Source of the DNA: Chitinimonas koreensis
GTDB taxonomy: Bacteria; Pseudomonadota; Gammaproteobacteria; Burkholderiales; Chitinimonadaceae
Direction: 5' to 3'
Assembly (NCBI RefSeq): GCF_014353015.1
Contig: NZ_CP060704.1
Location: 3,745,001-3,809,000, forward strand
DNA: 64,000 nucleotides
Positions within the stretch are counted from its first letter, which is position 1, and every line of letters starts with the position of its first letter. Under the pieces are notes generated by a model. That model saw nothing but the letters and a program-made list of their open reading frames with translations, was not told the DNA's origin and did no database searches. Positions 18,580 to 26,895 of this stretch are shown in pieces. Position numbers and translations under genes: made by a program.

Positions 18580-18670
18580 CTTAAAACCATCCGGCGGCGG
18601 AACGCCAGCCGGGCCGCCGGGTTGCCGGGCATCCGCCTTCCGCCGCGAAGCCGTGCGCTGCTTGGCCGCG

Positions 18671-18745
18671 GGAGATGCACGCCGGCGCTGACGTCCAGCA
18701 TGCCGAGCACGGTGCGGAATAGTTGTCGCGGCGCAGCGGCCGGGC
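18671..18745 (-). pseudogene. Remnant of an eptA-like phosphoethanolamine transferase C-terminus
   Basis: Minus-strand reading gives LFRTVLGMLDVSAGV, matching the tail LFHTVLGMLDIRTGV of the gene at 21958-22554 at both protein and DNA level. Upstream residues (RPLRRDN) continue in a shifted frame. No transferase body surrounds it. The rest of the 18580-19578 gap is lower in GC than its neighbours and shows no other recognisable gene, apart from the doubtful 21-codon frame at 19271. Confidence 0.55.
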
Positions 18746-19270
18746 CATGGGCATGGAGGAAATACGGCCGGATTGGCCGCAGCGGAGGATTCGGCGCCGC
18801 ATTCAGATCCGGCTGCTTTGATCGCATATCGAAATCATCGGCCGTTCCACGGAACCGGCACCCATCGAATTGGCCTCCTATTGGCATCAGAAAGTCATCG
18901 ATTTGTATTATTCGAGCGAATATCGCCGCTCACCATGGCTCGTCCGGAATTTCCCTAGCCCGTCGCATCGCGATTGCGGACGCGAAAAGGAAAACACATG
19001 ATGCCGGCCAGGCGAGAGGAAACAGGAACCCGGTGTGTTCCGCAGGCGATCCAGCCTGCTCGAGCCGAACCGGAGCGTATATTCGCCAGGTTATTCAATC
19101 GATCCCAGCCTTGCAGCCGAGGGCCGCATCGATTGCGCCAACAGGCATTCCGGCTCGATCGACCATTGAAATCCTGGCCACCGGATTCCAGGCCGCCGGC
19201 CATACCGGGCTTTATTTATACCGCACTGAAGAAAATAAATAAGAACAATGAATACCGGGGGAAATTCGCA

Positions 19271-19336
19271 ATGAAAGCAATAAAACTGCCAGGCAATGAA
19301 ACGATCGCCCCGCCCAACTGGGCATTCGGCCGATAA
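19271..19336 (+). CDS. Candidate 21-residue small ORF (doubtful)
   Basis: ATG at 19271 follows GGGGGAAATTCGCA, a plausible ribosome site. It runs 21 codons (MKAIKLPGNETIAP... ending WAFGR) in the AT-richer gap before the deacetylase. The sequence is not low complexity. No family is recognised, and a longer in-frame reading exists upstream. It could equally be chance. Confidence 0.2.
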   Translation: MKAIKLPGNETIAPPNWAFGR

Positions 19337-19578
19337 AAAGAAATGGAACAGTGCCGCAGCCCCCCGCCATTCGCCGCGGTGCAGCGGGCTGCCGGCTCGG
19401 CCATGCTCGTACCGCAAGCGGCCAAAACGGCAAGGAATAGATCGACATCCCGCAATCCGGGGTCGCGGCACGAGCGCCGGCGGCCTCGCCCCGGGGCTGC
19501 GCCGTGCATAGCGCGCGGCGGCACGGCTCCGGTTCATCCCAGCGCGCGCACAGCAGCACAAAACAAGGAGGTCATACC

Positions 19579-20885
19579 ATGCAAAGAATCGGGCAACCCA
19601 TCGGCCGTCGTCATCGTCGGCTGGCGCTGCCGGGCTGGGTCAGGAGCTTGATCGCCGGCAGCCTGCTCGGCCTGGGCGGCACGTTCGCCGCGGCGGCCGA
19701 GGCACCCAAGCCACCGCAGCTGATCATGTTCACCATCGACGACGGCATGACCGAGACCATGATCCACGACACCGAAAAGATCACCGGCGTGCCGTGGACC
19801 TACTACCTGAGCGTGACGGCCGGCCAGACCGAAGGCGAGTACGACACGGGCCGGGTCAAGGTCAAATGCGTCGACAAGGGCACCGGCAAATGGCCGCAGC
19901 CCAAGCCCGACGTCTGCATCGCCGATCCGGTCTACGTGAAGCGGCAATACGAGCGCGGCCACGAGATCGCGCTGCACACCTATACCCACCCGCCGCTCAA
20001 GACCTGGAGCGGCACCCTCACCGAGCAGCAGGTCATCGACGAAATCAGCAGCAATCTCGAATTCATCGAGAACGCCGGCGTACCCGTCAGCGCCGTCAAG
20101 GGCTTCAGGGCGCCCTACCTGGCCACCCAGGCCAGCTACGGCGGCGAGCTCGCCCTGGTCAACCAGGCCATGCGCTACCTGCAGAAGGCGTTCACCCGGC
20201 ATGCCAACGGCCATGCCGACATCGTCTACGACAGCTCCTGGCGCTACAGCAACGAGGGCGGCGCCGATACCCAGGACCACGTCGGCACCTCGCCGATCCT
20301 CGGCCTGCGCCGCTGCCTCGCCTCCGGCGATCCGGCCGAATGGGCCATGCGCTATTGCGGCTACGACGACCGCGCCCGCTTCAGCTGGAACACCAACGAC
20401 GGCAGCTATCCCGCCGACAGCGGCGACTACAACCCGGCCAATTCCTGGCACATCCCGATGGACCTGAAGAAATACCCGGCCACCGCCACCGGCCACCTGG
20501 ACCTCATGGACACGGTGCAGGGCTATTGCGGCACCCACACCTGCACCGCCCAGACCGCCCGGGACATCTGGTTCAGCAACTTCAGGCGGCATTACGACGG
20601 CGACCGGCTGCCCTACGGCATCTACCTGCACGACTCCTCGCTGCAACACGCCGACCAGGTCCAGGGCATGAAGGAATTCGTGACCGAGGTGCACCGGCTG
20701 CAGCAGGAGCACAACGACGTCTTCTTCGTCACCGGCTCGCAGGCCATCGCCTACGCGCGCCTGACCCCGGCACAGCGCGAGACCTGCGCCCGGCCGGCTG
20801 GGACAAGTTCTTCAAGATCGGCAAGTTCTGGGGCGGCGATGCCGCGGCGACGCCGGCATGCCTGGCCGGCTCGAACCGGCGCTGA
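19579..20885 (+). CDS. Exported NodB-type polysaccharide (chitin) deacetylase (frame break near 20790)
   Basis: About 435 aa when restored. Start ATG at 19579 follows AAGGAGG. After a basic N-terminus and signal segment (SLIAGSLLGLGGTFAAAAEA), the NodB homology domain shows motif 1 (MFTIDDGMT) and motif 2 (HEIALHTYTHPP), then FRAPYL. The long loops with paired cysteines resemble chitin-deacetylase-like proteins more than short NodB enzymes. One base is missing in the CCC at 20789-20791. The restored end reads GWDKFFKIGKFWGGD. It is expected to act on chitin or a related polymer in the periplasm or outside. Confidence 0.8.
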
Positions 20886-21024
20886 CAGGGAGAAAGTCGC
20901 ATCGCCGTGCCGGCCTGGCCGGCCGGGCAGTCCGTCGATTGCACCGGCCGGCCTGCGCCGGCACCCGACATGGCGCAGGAAACGACAGTCCCTCGTCTGA
21001 CAGGGGCGGGCACGATCGGACCGC

Positions 21025-21947
21025 TCAGCCGGAGCGCCCGGTCGCACCCGTCCGGCCGGCCGCCGTCGCCCGCGGCAGCAGCAGGCCGGCCACGACGAGG
21101 CAGGCTGCCCAGCACAGCCAGGCCGACCACAGCGTATGCGACAGGAAATGCGCGCCGCGCCATTGCTGGCCGATGCCCAGCGCCAGGCCGCAGGCGAAGG
21201 CGGCCAGCCAGGCCAGGCGGGTCGACCAGGCCGCGCGGCCGTACCAATACAGGACGAGGCCGAACAGGCCGAAGCCGGTGGTGGCATGGCCGGCAGGGAA
21301 GCAGCCCCCCAGCGCACGCCGGCCGGATCGCCGAACCAGGACAGGTGATTCAGCGCCATGCCGCCGTAGCGCTGCAGATCCCACGGGCAATGCACGCCGC
21401 TGACCGGTTTGAGCACGGCCACCAGCAGCGGTCCGAGCACCATGCCGAGCGCGACGGCGAGCCAGCGCCGCCGCCGGGCCGCGCAGCGCGGCCAGCACCA
21501 GCCGGCCAGCGCGCGCAGCCAGGCCAGCGCGGCCACCAGCAGCATGGCGCGCTTGAGCCAGACATGGCTGAAGCGCTCGAGCCACCAGTTGCCCTGGCCG
21601 GCGAAGCCCGCCGCCGGATGCCAGGCGAGATCGGCCAGGCGCCGGTCGAGATCGCTCAGGCCGAACAGCAGCAGCAGGCCCGCGGCGACCGCGGCCATCG
21701 CCAGCCAGGCTTGCCGCTGGGCGGCGAACGCATCGCGCAGCTGCCGCACCCACGATTCGCGGCGGCCGCCGGGCGCCGACGCGTCGGCATCCGGCTGCGG
21801 CTGCGGCTGCGGCTGCGGCTGCGGCTGCGGCTGCGGCTGCGGCTGCGGCTGCGGCTGCGGCTGCGGCTGCGGCTGCGGCTGCGGAGCGCAGGGTGCGAGG
21901 CTGCCGCCGGGATGGGCCAGGCCGCCTTCGGCCATCGGTTCGTGCAT
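21025..21947 (-). CDS. PAP2-family membrane phosphatase with (Pro-Gln)n N-terminus (frame break near 21308)
   Basis: About 307 aa when restored. After a (PQ)15 tract there are several membrane helices and the PAP2 signature in order: KPVSGVHCPWDL, CFPAGHATTGFGLFGLVLYW, and RGAHFLSHTLWSAW (acid phosphatase His residues). One G is missing in the G6 run at 21305-21310. It lies 10 bases downstream of the eptA-like gene in the same direction. That pairing suggests lipid A or undecaprenyl-type phosphate dephosphorylation working with phosphoethanolamine transfer (LpxE/PagP-like logic; inference). Confidence 0.8.
21793..21884. repeat. GGCTGC hexanucleotide microsatellite, about 15 units
   Basis: Perfect tandem GGCTGC units run from 21793 into the 21880s, inside the PAP2 gene. 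On the coding strand they specify Pro-Gln repeats near residues 23-53. Unit gain or loss would keep the frame and change tract length by two residues. Confidence 0.9.
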
Positions 21948-21957
21948 GGTTCGGACC

Positions 21958-22554
21958 TTACTTGCGGCAGTCGGCGGTCAGGTCATCGCCGCGGTCGTAC
22001 ACGCCGGTGCGGATGTCCAGCATGCCGAGCACGGTATGGAACAGCTTGTCGTGGCTCTGCGGCCGCGCCGCGGTACCCCATGCCAGGGACAGCGGCAGGC
22101 CGGCATAGAACAGCAGGTGAGGCAGCAGGCCCCAGGCTTCCTTGACGTCGGTACGGAACACGTCGCGCACCATGCTGGTGCCGAAATACACCGGGTCGCG
22201 CTGCATGAAATAGCTGGCCATACCGGTGGCCAGCAGCAACACCGTCAGCAGCGGCCTGGCGGTCCAGCGGTTGAGCAGCGGCAGCAGGCAGGCCAGGTGC
22301 AGCGCGCACAGGCCGGTCGCGACCGAGGCGACGAACAGCCAGGTGTGCGGCGAGAACGCATCGCGGCCGGCCAGCGCGCCGCGCCAGAAGCCGCCGTTGC
22401 AGGCGGCGACGAAGAACATGCAGAGCCACGGCGCCAGCGCCTCCACGCTCAGCACGGGGCGTACGGCGAAGGCGGGCAGCGTGAAGCCGCGAAGCTGCGG
22501 CAGGGAGAGCGAGAGGCGCACCGGCGAATCCAGTCGGGAGGGACGCACCGGCAT
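21958..22554 (-). pseudogene. eptA-like phosphoethanolamine transferase lacking the catalytic domain
   Basis: 198 aa. The N-terminal about 165 residues match the membrane domain of EptA-type transferases: APWLCMFFVAACNGGFW, then FMQRDPVYFGTSMVRDVF and RTDVKEAWGLLPHLLFY. The reading then jumps within the same frame to the family's extreme C-terminus, DKLFHTVLGMLDIRTGVYD ... DCRK. The roughly 300-residue periplasmic sulfatase-fold catalytic domain with its zinc and Thr nucleophile sites is missing. It is an in-frame internal deletion, so translatable but presumably inactive. It heads the PAP2 operon. Start at 22554 is the ORF's first ATG; no strong ribosome site is seen. Confidence 0.75.
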
Positions 22555-22611
22555 CGATTGCAGCGGGACGGCGGCGTCGGGATCGAATCGACGCCATTTG
22601 AAGGCGCGAAC

Positions 22612-22628
22612 CTTAAGGGAACCTTATG
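22612..22628 (-). promoter_or_regulatory. PmrA (BasR)-box-like site upstream of the eptA-like gene
   Basis: Read on the minus strand the site is CATAAG-GTTCC-CTTAAG, two hexamers 11 bases apart. One matches the PmrA half-site YTTAAK exactly and the other has one mismatch. It lies 58-74 bases upstream of the eptA-like start, where PmrA sites sit in front of eptA/pmrC. Assignment rests on this match and gene context. Confidence 0.45.
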
Positions 22629-22629
22629 T

Positions 22630-23158
22630 GACGGAACGCACCGGCCGCCATGCCGGATCTGCCAGTTGCGGCCGCGGCACGATCGCGGGCGCGCCGACCT
22701 TGTTACGTGGTGTAACCGCGGCGAATTGTCACATTGCGGCGACGCCGGCCGTTCCGATAATGCAGGCCGTCGTCCCGCACGGCATCCGGTCCTCGCGGCA
22801 AGACGGTCGGGCATCCGCCCGGCCGCTGCCCGGCCAGGCCACCGGCGGGACCGGCCAGGCCACCGCGGCCGGCGAACCCCGTCGCCGCCGCGAGCGCATC
22901 GGCACGGCGCGCCTCGCTTCGGCGGACCGCGCACCGTGGACCGGCGTATCCCGCGCCGCCACGCGACGCTGACACCTGTCGTGCCTGGCGATCCGCAGAG
23001 GCCAGGCCACACTGAACGTTGTTCCCAGATCGACCAGAACCCCGGCAGCCCACGAACCGGGGTGGATTCACCAGCATTCCAGAACACCATCGCCATCCAG
23101 CCGGGACCTGCCCCGTCGCGTCGCACTGCGCCGCGACGAGGCGCATGCCCCCACGTCC
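22630..23158. other. Non-coding leader region before the metallophore operon
   Basis: No convincing gene. Seen in it: an inverted repeat GTTAC-GTGGT-GTAAC at 22702-22716; a possible sigma70-type promoter TTGCGG-N16-GATAAT at 22734-22761 pointing into the operon; and a CCCCGG...CCGGGG hairpin near 23040-23063. If that promoter is real, the operon has a leader of about 390 bases. I recognise no riboswitch. Confidence 0.4.
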
Positions 23159-24346
23159 ATGCAACCGGGATTCGCCGCCATGCCGCTTCCGCCCCTGGTC
23201 TCCCCAGCCGCCGAACTCGACCCGCAGGAGATCGCCCGTTACAGCCGCCACCTGCTGCTGCCCGAACTGGGCATGGAGGGCCAGCGCCGGCTCAAGGCCG
23301 CCAGGGTACTGGTGGTCGGCGCCGGCGGGCTGGGCTCGCCGGTGATCCTCTACCTGGCGGCCGCCGGCATCGGCACGCTGGGCATCGTCGAATTCGACAC
23401 CGTGGACGAATCGAACCTGCAGCGCCAGGTCATCCACGGCGTGTCCCGGCTGGGCCAGCCCAAGGCCGACAGCGCCCGGGCAGCGGTCGCCGAGCTCAAT
23501 CCGCGGGTCGAGGTCCGGCTGCACCGCCAGCGGCTGGACAACGACAGCGCGCCGGCCCTGTTCGCCGACTACGACCTGATCGTCGACGGCACCGACAATT
23601 TCGCCACCCGCTACCTGATCAACGATGCCTGCGTGCTGGCCGGCAAGCCTTACGTCTGGGGCTCGATCTACCGCTTCGAGGGACAGGCCTCGGTGTTCTG
23701 GGAACAGGCGCCGGACGGCCGCGGCGTCAACTATCGCGACCTCTACCCGGCGCCGCCGCCGCCCGAGCTGGCGCCGTCCTGCGCCGAAGGCGGGGTGCTG
23801 GGCGTGCTGTGCGCGGCGATCGGTTCCATCATGGCCACCGAGGCGATCAAGCTGATCGCCGGCATCGGCGAATCGCTGCTCGGCCGGCTGGCGGTCTACG
23901 ACGCGCTCGAGATGCGCTACCGCTTCCTGCCCCTGCGCCGCGATCCGCAGCGCCGCCCCATCACGGGCCTGGCCGACTACCCGGCCTTCTGCGGGCTGGA
24001 CCGGCCGGCCGCGCCGGACGCGGGCCGCTCCATCAGCGCGGCGGCGCTGAAGAAGCTGCGCGACGAAGGCGCCGACTTCGCGCTGCTCGACGTGCGCGAA
24101 CCGGCCGAGTGGGACATCGTCCGCATCGACGGCGCCCGCCTGCTGCCCAAGAGCCGCCTGCAAGCCGAACCGGATGCGCCGGGCCTGGACCGGGACCTCG
24201 CCATCGTCGTCCATTGCAAGTCGGGCGTGCGCTCGCGCCAGGCGGCGGCGCTGCTGCGCGAGCGCGGCTATCGCGACGTGCGCGAGCTCGAAGGCGGCAT
24301 CCTGGCCTGGATCCGCGAGGTCGAGCCGACCTTGCCGAGCTACTAG
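23159..24346 (+). CDS. MoeZ/QbsC-type adenylyltransferase-sulfurtransferase (ThiF + rhodanese)
   Basis: 395 aa. It would activate the C-terminal Gly-Gly of a small sulfur carrier by adenylation and then load it with sulfur. The E1-like ThiF/MoeB domain (residues 20-270) has nucleotide motif VLVVGAGGLGSP, IVEFDTVDESNLQRQ, DGTDNFATRY, and the catalytic-Cys region PSCAEGGVLGVL. The CxxC zinc pairs of classical MoeB are not seen. The C-terminal rhodanese domain (285-395) has LLDVREPAEWD and active-site loop HCKSGVRSRQA. First gene of the operon. The start may be 23159 or 23180; neither has a strong ribosome site. Confidence 0.88.
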   Translation: MQPGFAAMPLPPLVSPAAELDPQEIARYSRHLLLPELGMEGQRRLKAARVLVVGAGGLGSPVILYLAAAGIGTLGIVEFDTVDESNLQRQVIHGVSRLGQPKADSARAAVAELNPRVEVRLHRQRLDNDSAPALFADYDLIVDGTDNFATRYLINDACVLAGKPYVWGSIYRFEGQASVFWEQAPDGRGVNYRDLYPAPPPPELAPSCAEGGVLGVLCAAIGSIMATEAIKLIAGIGESLLGRLAVYDALEMRYRFLPLRRDPQRRPITGLADYPAFCGLDRPAAPDAGRSISAAALKKLRDEGADFALLDVREPAEWDIVRIDGARLLPKSRLQAEPDAPGLDRDLAIVVHCKSGVRSRQAAALLRERGYRDVRELEGGILAWIREVEPTLPSY

Positions 24347-24360
24347 GCGGAACGGGCGCC

Positions 24361-24777
24361 ATGCTGACCTTGCCGGAACCGCTGGCCGCCGCGCTGATGG
24401 CGCATGCCTGGTCGCAGCATCCGCTCGAGGCCTGCGGCCTGCTGGCCGGGCCGGCCGGCAGCGGCCGGCCGACGCGCCTGGTTCCCATGCGCAACGCGGC
24501 GCAGTCGAGCCGCTTCTTCGCCTTCGAGCCGCGCGAGCAACTGCGCGTCTGGCGCGAACTGGAAGCCGGCGACGAGGAAGTCGTCGCGCTCTACCACTCG
24601 CATACCGGCTCGCCCGCCTACCCGAGCCGCGACGACGTTCTCTACGCCACCGACCCGGCGCTGCGCTACCTGATCGCCTCCACCGCGCCGCCCTACTCGG
24701 GCGGCCTGCGCAGCTTCCGCATCGTCGGCGGCCGGGTCAGCGAGGAAACCATCCGTTTCCTCGCCGCGCCCGCCTGA
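24361..24777 (+). CDS. JAMM/MPN+ (Mov34) metallopeptidase, QbsD/Mec+-like
   Basis: 138 aa zinc isopeptidase-type protein. It carries EACGLLAG (catalytic Glu at the N-terminus) and the JAMM motif HSHTGSPAYPSRDD (H-x-H-x7-S-x2-D). Bacterial members encoded next to MoaD/ThiS-like carriers trim residues that follow the Gly-Gly of the carrier (QbsD on QbsE) or release product from it (Mec+ on CysO). The carrier encoded next door ends GG-Ala-Pro-Ala, so trimming of the last three residues is the predicted job. It lies 14 bases downstream of the sulfurtransferase gene. Confidence 0.88.
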   Translation: MLTLPEPLAAALMAHAWSQHPLEACGLLAGPAGSGRPTRLVPMRNAAQSSRFFAFEPREQLRVWRELEAGDEEVVALYHSHTGSPAYPSRDDVLYATDPALRYLIASTAPPYSGGLRSFRIVGGRVSEETIRFLAAPA

Positions 24778-24799
24778 ATCCCCACCCGAGGAGTCCCGC

Positions 24800-25081
24800 A
24801 TGCCCATCACCCTCAGCATTCCAACCGTCATGCGCAGCCTGACCCAGGACCAGCGCCTGCTCGACGCCAGCGGCCAGACCGTGCTGGAGGTCATCGACCA
24901 CGCCGAGGCGCGCTATCCGGGCCTCAAGGCGCGCCTGGTGAACGACGGCCAGGTGCACCGCTACGTCAACATCTACGTCAACGACGACGACATCCGCTTC
25001 GCCGCGGGCCTGGCCACGCCGGTGCGGGACGGCGACAGCCTGACCATCCTGCCGGCCGTGGCGGGCGGAGCGCCGGCTTGA
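24800..25081 (+). CDS. MoaD/ThiS-family sulfur-carrier protein with C-terminal GGAPA
   Basis: 93 aa beta-grasp protein (MPITLSIPTVMRSLTQDQ ... VYVNDDDIRFAAGL-type core, ending LPAVAGGAPA). A Gly-Gly followed by three extra residues marks a pro-carrier that needs cleavage before thiocarboxylation. Mature carriers of this type donate sulfur to activated carboxylates (QbsE, CysO). GAGGAG precedes the ATG. The stop overlaps the next gene's start, and the JAMM gene is immediately upstream. Confidence 0.88.
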   Translation: MPITLSIPTVMRSLTQDQRLLDASGQTVLEVIDHAEARYPGLKARLVNDGQVHRYVNIYVNDDDIRFAAGLATPVRDGDSLTILPAVAGGAPA

Positions 25082-26895
25082 ACGCGCCCGCCATGCCCCT
25101 GGCCGACCTGACCCTGGTCGGACCGTGGGCGCAGCCGCACCCGGCCCATGCCGCGCTCGCCGCTTCGCTGTGCCGGCAGGCCCGCGCGCTGGGCATGCGG
25201 GTCCGGGCGCAGCCCGCAGACTCCGCCGGCGCGCTGGCGTTTTCGCTGCGGCTGGCGGAACAGGCCGTCGACTGCCGCATCCTGGGCGGGCTCGACGGTG
25301 CGCCGGCCAGCGAATACCTGGTGCAGGCCGCCACCGGCCTGATGTCGGTGCATGGCCGCGCCAACGCCGGAGCGGCGGCGCTCGGTCTCGACTACGTCGC
25401 CACGCTGACCGCCACGCTGGCGCTGCAAGGCGCGCTGGCCGCGCTGCTGGCGCAGCGCCGCGGCGCGGCCGTCGACCGCTGCGAGCTGTCGATGGCGTCG
25501 GCGGCGCTGCTGGCGGTCGGGCAATACCTGGCCGGCGCGACGGTCGAGGACGGCGCCGAGCGGCTATTGCCCAGCAGCTGCCCGCCGGAGGCGCGGCCGC
25601 CCTTCGTCTCGGCCGACGCGGTGGTGTTCGAGCTGGAAACGCTGGATGCCGAGCCCTGGCGCGCCTTCTGGGCCGAGATCGGCATCGCGGCCGACTGCGC
25701 CGGCCAGGGCTGGCGCGCCTTCCAGCTGCGCTACGCCAAGGCGGTGGCGCCGCTGCCGGCCGAGCTGGCCGCGGCGCTGTCGCAGCGGCCTTATGCCGAC
25801 ATCGCCGACGTCGCCCGCCGCCACGGCGTGGCGATCTGCCGCCAACGTGCAGGAGCGGAACGCCGCGCCGACGGCGATCTGCCGCCGCCGGACCGGCCGT
25901 GGGCCTTCCGGTCGGCCGGCACCGGCGCCGGCGCTGCCGCGCTGCCGCCGCTGCAGGCCGGGCTGCCCCTGGCCGGGCTGACCGTGGTCGAGTCCTGCCG
26001 CCGCATCCAGGGGCCGCTGGCCGGCCTGCTGCTGCACCGGCTCGGCGCCGGGGTGGTCCGCATCGAGCCGCCCGGCGGCGACCCGCTGCGCGGCATGCCG
26101 CCGATGGCGGGCGATTGCTCGGCCCGCTTCGACGCGCTCAACGGCGGCAAGCGCATCCGCGAGATCGACATCCGCACCGCGGCCGGCCGCGACGCCGCAC
26201 TGACGCTGGCGGCCGGCGCCGAGGTCTTCCTGCATAACTGGGCGCCGGGCAAGGCCGAGCAGTTGCGGCTCGGCGCCGAAGACCTGCACCGGGCCAATCC
26301 GGACCTGGTCTATGCCTACGCCGGCGGCTGGGGCGCGGGCGCGGCGGTCGACCTGCCGGGCACCGATTTCATGGTCCAGGCCTGGTCCGGCGTGGCCGAC
26401 CGGATCGCCGCCGCCGGCGACGGGCGCGGCGGCTCGCTGTTCACCGTGCTCGACGTGCTCGGCGGCGCGGTGGCCGCGCTCGGCATCGTCGCCGCCTTGC
26501 TCGCCCGCTCGCTCGGCCACGGCGGCGGCACGGTCGAGAGCGCCTTGCTGGGCGCCGCCGATCTGCTGACGCCCGGCTCGCCCGAGGCGCCGCCGCCCGC
26601 CCTGCAAGGATTGTTCGCCACCCGGTCCGGTCTGCTGGCCATCGACTGCGCCGAACCGGCCAGCTTGCAGCGCCTGCTGGACGCGGCCGGCCTCGCCCGG
26701 CCGGACCGCGCCACGCTGGCCGAAGCCTTGCGTACCCGCACGGCGGCCGACTGGCAGGCCGCGCTGGCGGAAGCCGGCGTGCCGGCCGTCCCGGTCGCCG
26801 AAGACCTGGCCGCGCTGGCCCGGGATCCCCGTTTCGCCGCATGCCTGGACCTGGCGGGCTATGCCCGCGTCCGTTCTCCCTGGAGCTTCCGATGA
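25078..26895 (+). CDS. Double-domain CaiB/BaiF-like class III CoA transferase
   Basis: 605 aa, about 1.5 times the usual 400. The N-terminal part (1-270) is a degenerate copy, with ASEYLVQAATGLMSVHG resembling the CaiB active-site region. The C-terminal part (300-605) is the better-preserved domain: LAGLTVVESCRRIQGPLAGLLLHRLGAGVVRIEPPGGDP, FDALNGGKR, and DLPGTDFMVQAWSGV with the probable catalytic Asp. The start is TTG at 25078 overlapping the carrier stop; ATG at 25093 is an alternative. Similar tandem proteins occur in thiocarboxylate loci as I recall. A role in activating or handing over an acyl substrate is inference. Confidence 0.8.
   Translation: MNAPAMPLADLTLVGPWAQPHPAHAALAASLCRQARALGMRVRAQPADSAGALAFSLRLAEQAVDCRILGGLDGAPASEYLVQAATGLMSVHGRANAGAAALGLDYVATLTATLALQGALAALLAQRRGAAVDRCELSMASAALLAVGQYLAGATVEDGAERLLPSSCPPEARPPFVSADAVVFELETLDAEPWRAFWAEIGIAADCAGQGWRAFQLRYAKAVAPLPAELAAALSQRPYADIADVARRHGVAICRQRAGAERRADGDLPPPDRPWAFRSAGTGAGAAALPPLQAGLPLAGLTVVESCRRIQGPLAGLLLHRLGAGVVRIEPPGGDPLRGMPPMAGDCSARFDALNGGKRIREIDIRTAAGRDAALTLAAGAEVFLHNWAPGKAEQLRLGAEDLHRANPDLVYAYAGGWGAGAAVDLPGTDFMVQAWSGVADRIAAAGDGRGGSLFTVLDVLGGAVAALGIVAALLARSLGHGGGTVESALLGAADLLTPGSPEAPPPALQGLFATRSGLLAIDCAEPASLQRLLDAAGLARPDRATLAEALRTRTAADWQAALAEAGVPAVPVAEDLAALARDPRFAACLDLAGYARVRSPWSFR

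Noticed and set aside
21409..24777. Plus-strand frame with a long Cys-Gly run
   Set aside because: Antisense reading of the (GGCTGC)n microsatellite in the PAP2 gene; the real gene is on the minus strand with PAP2 motifs.
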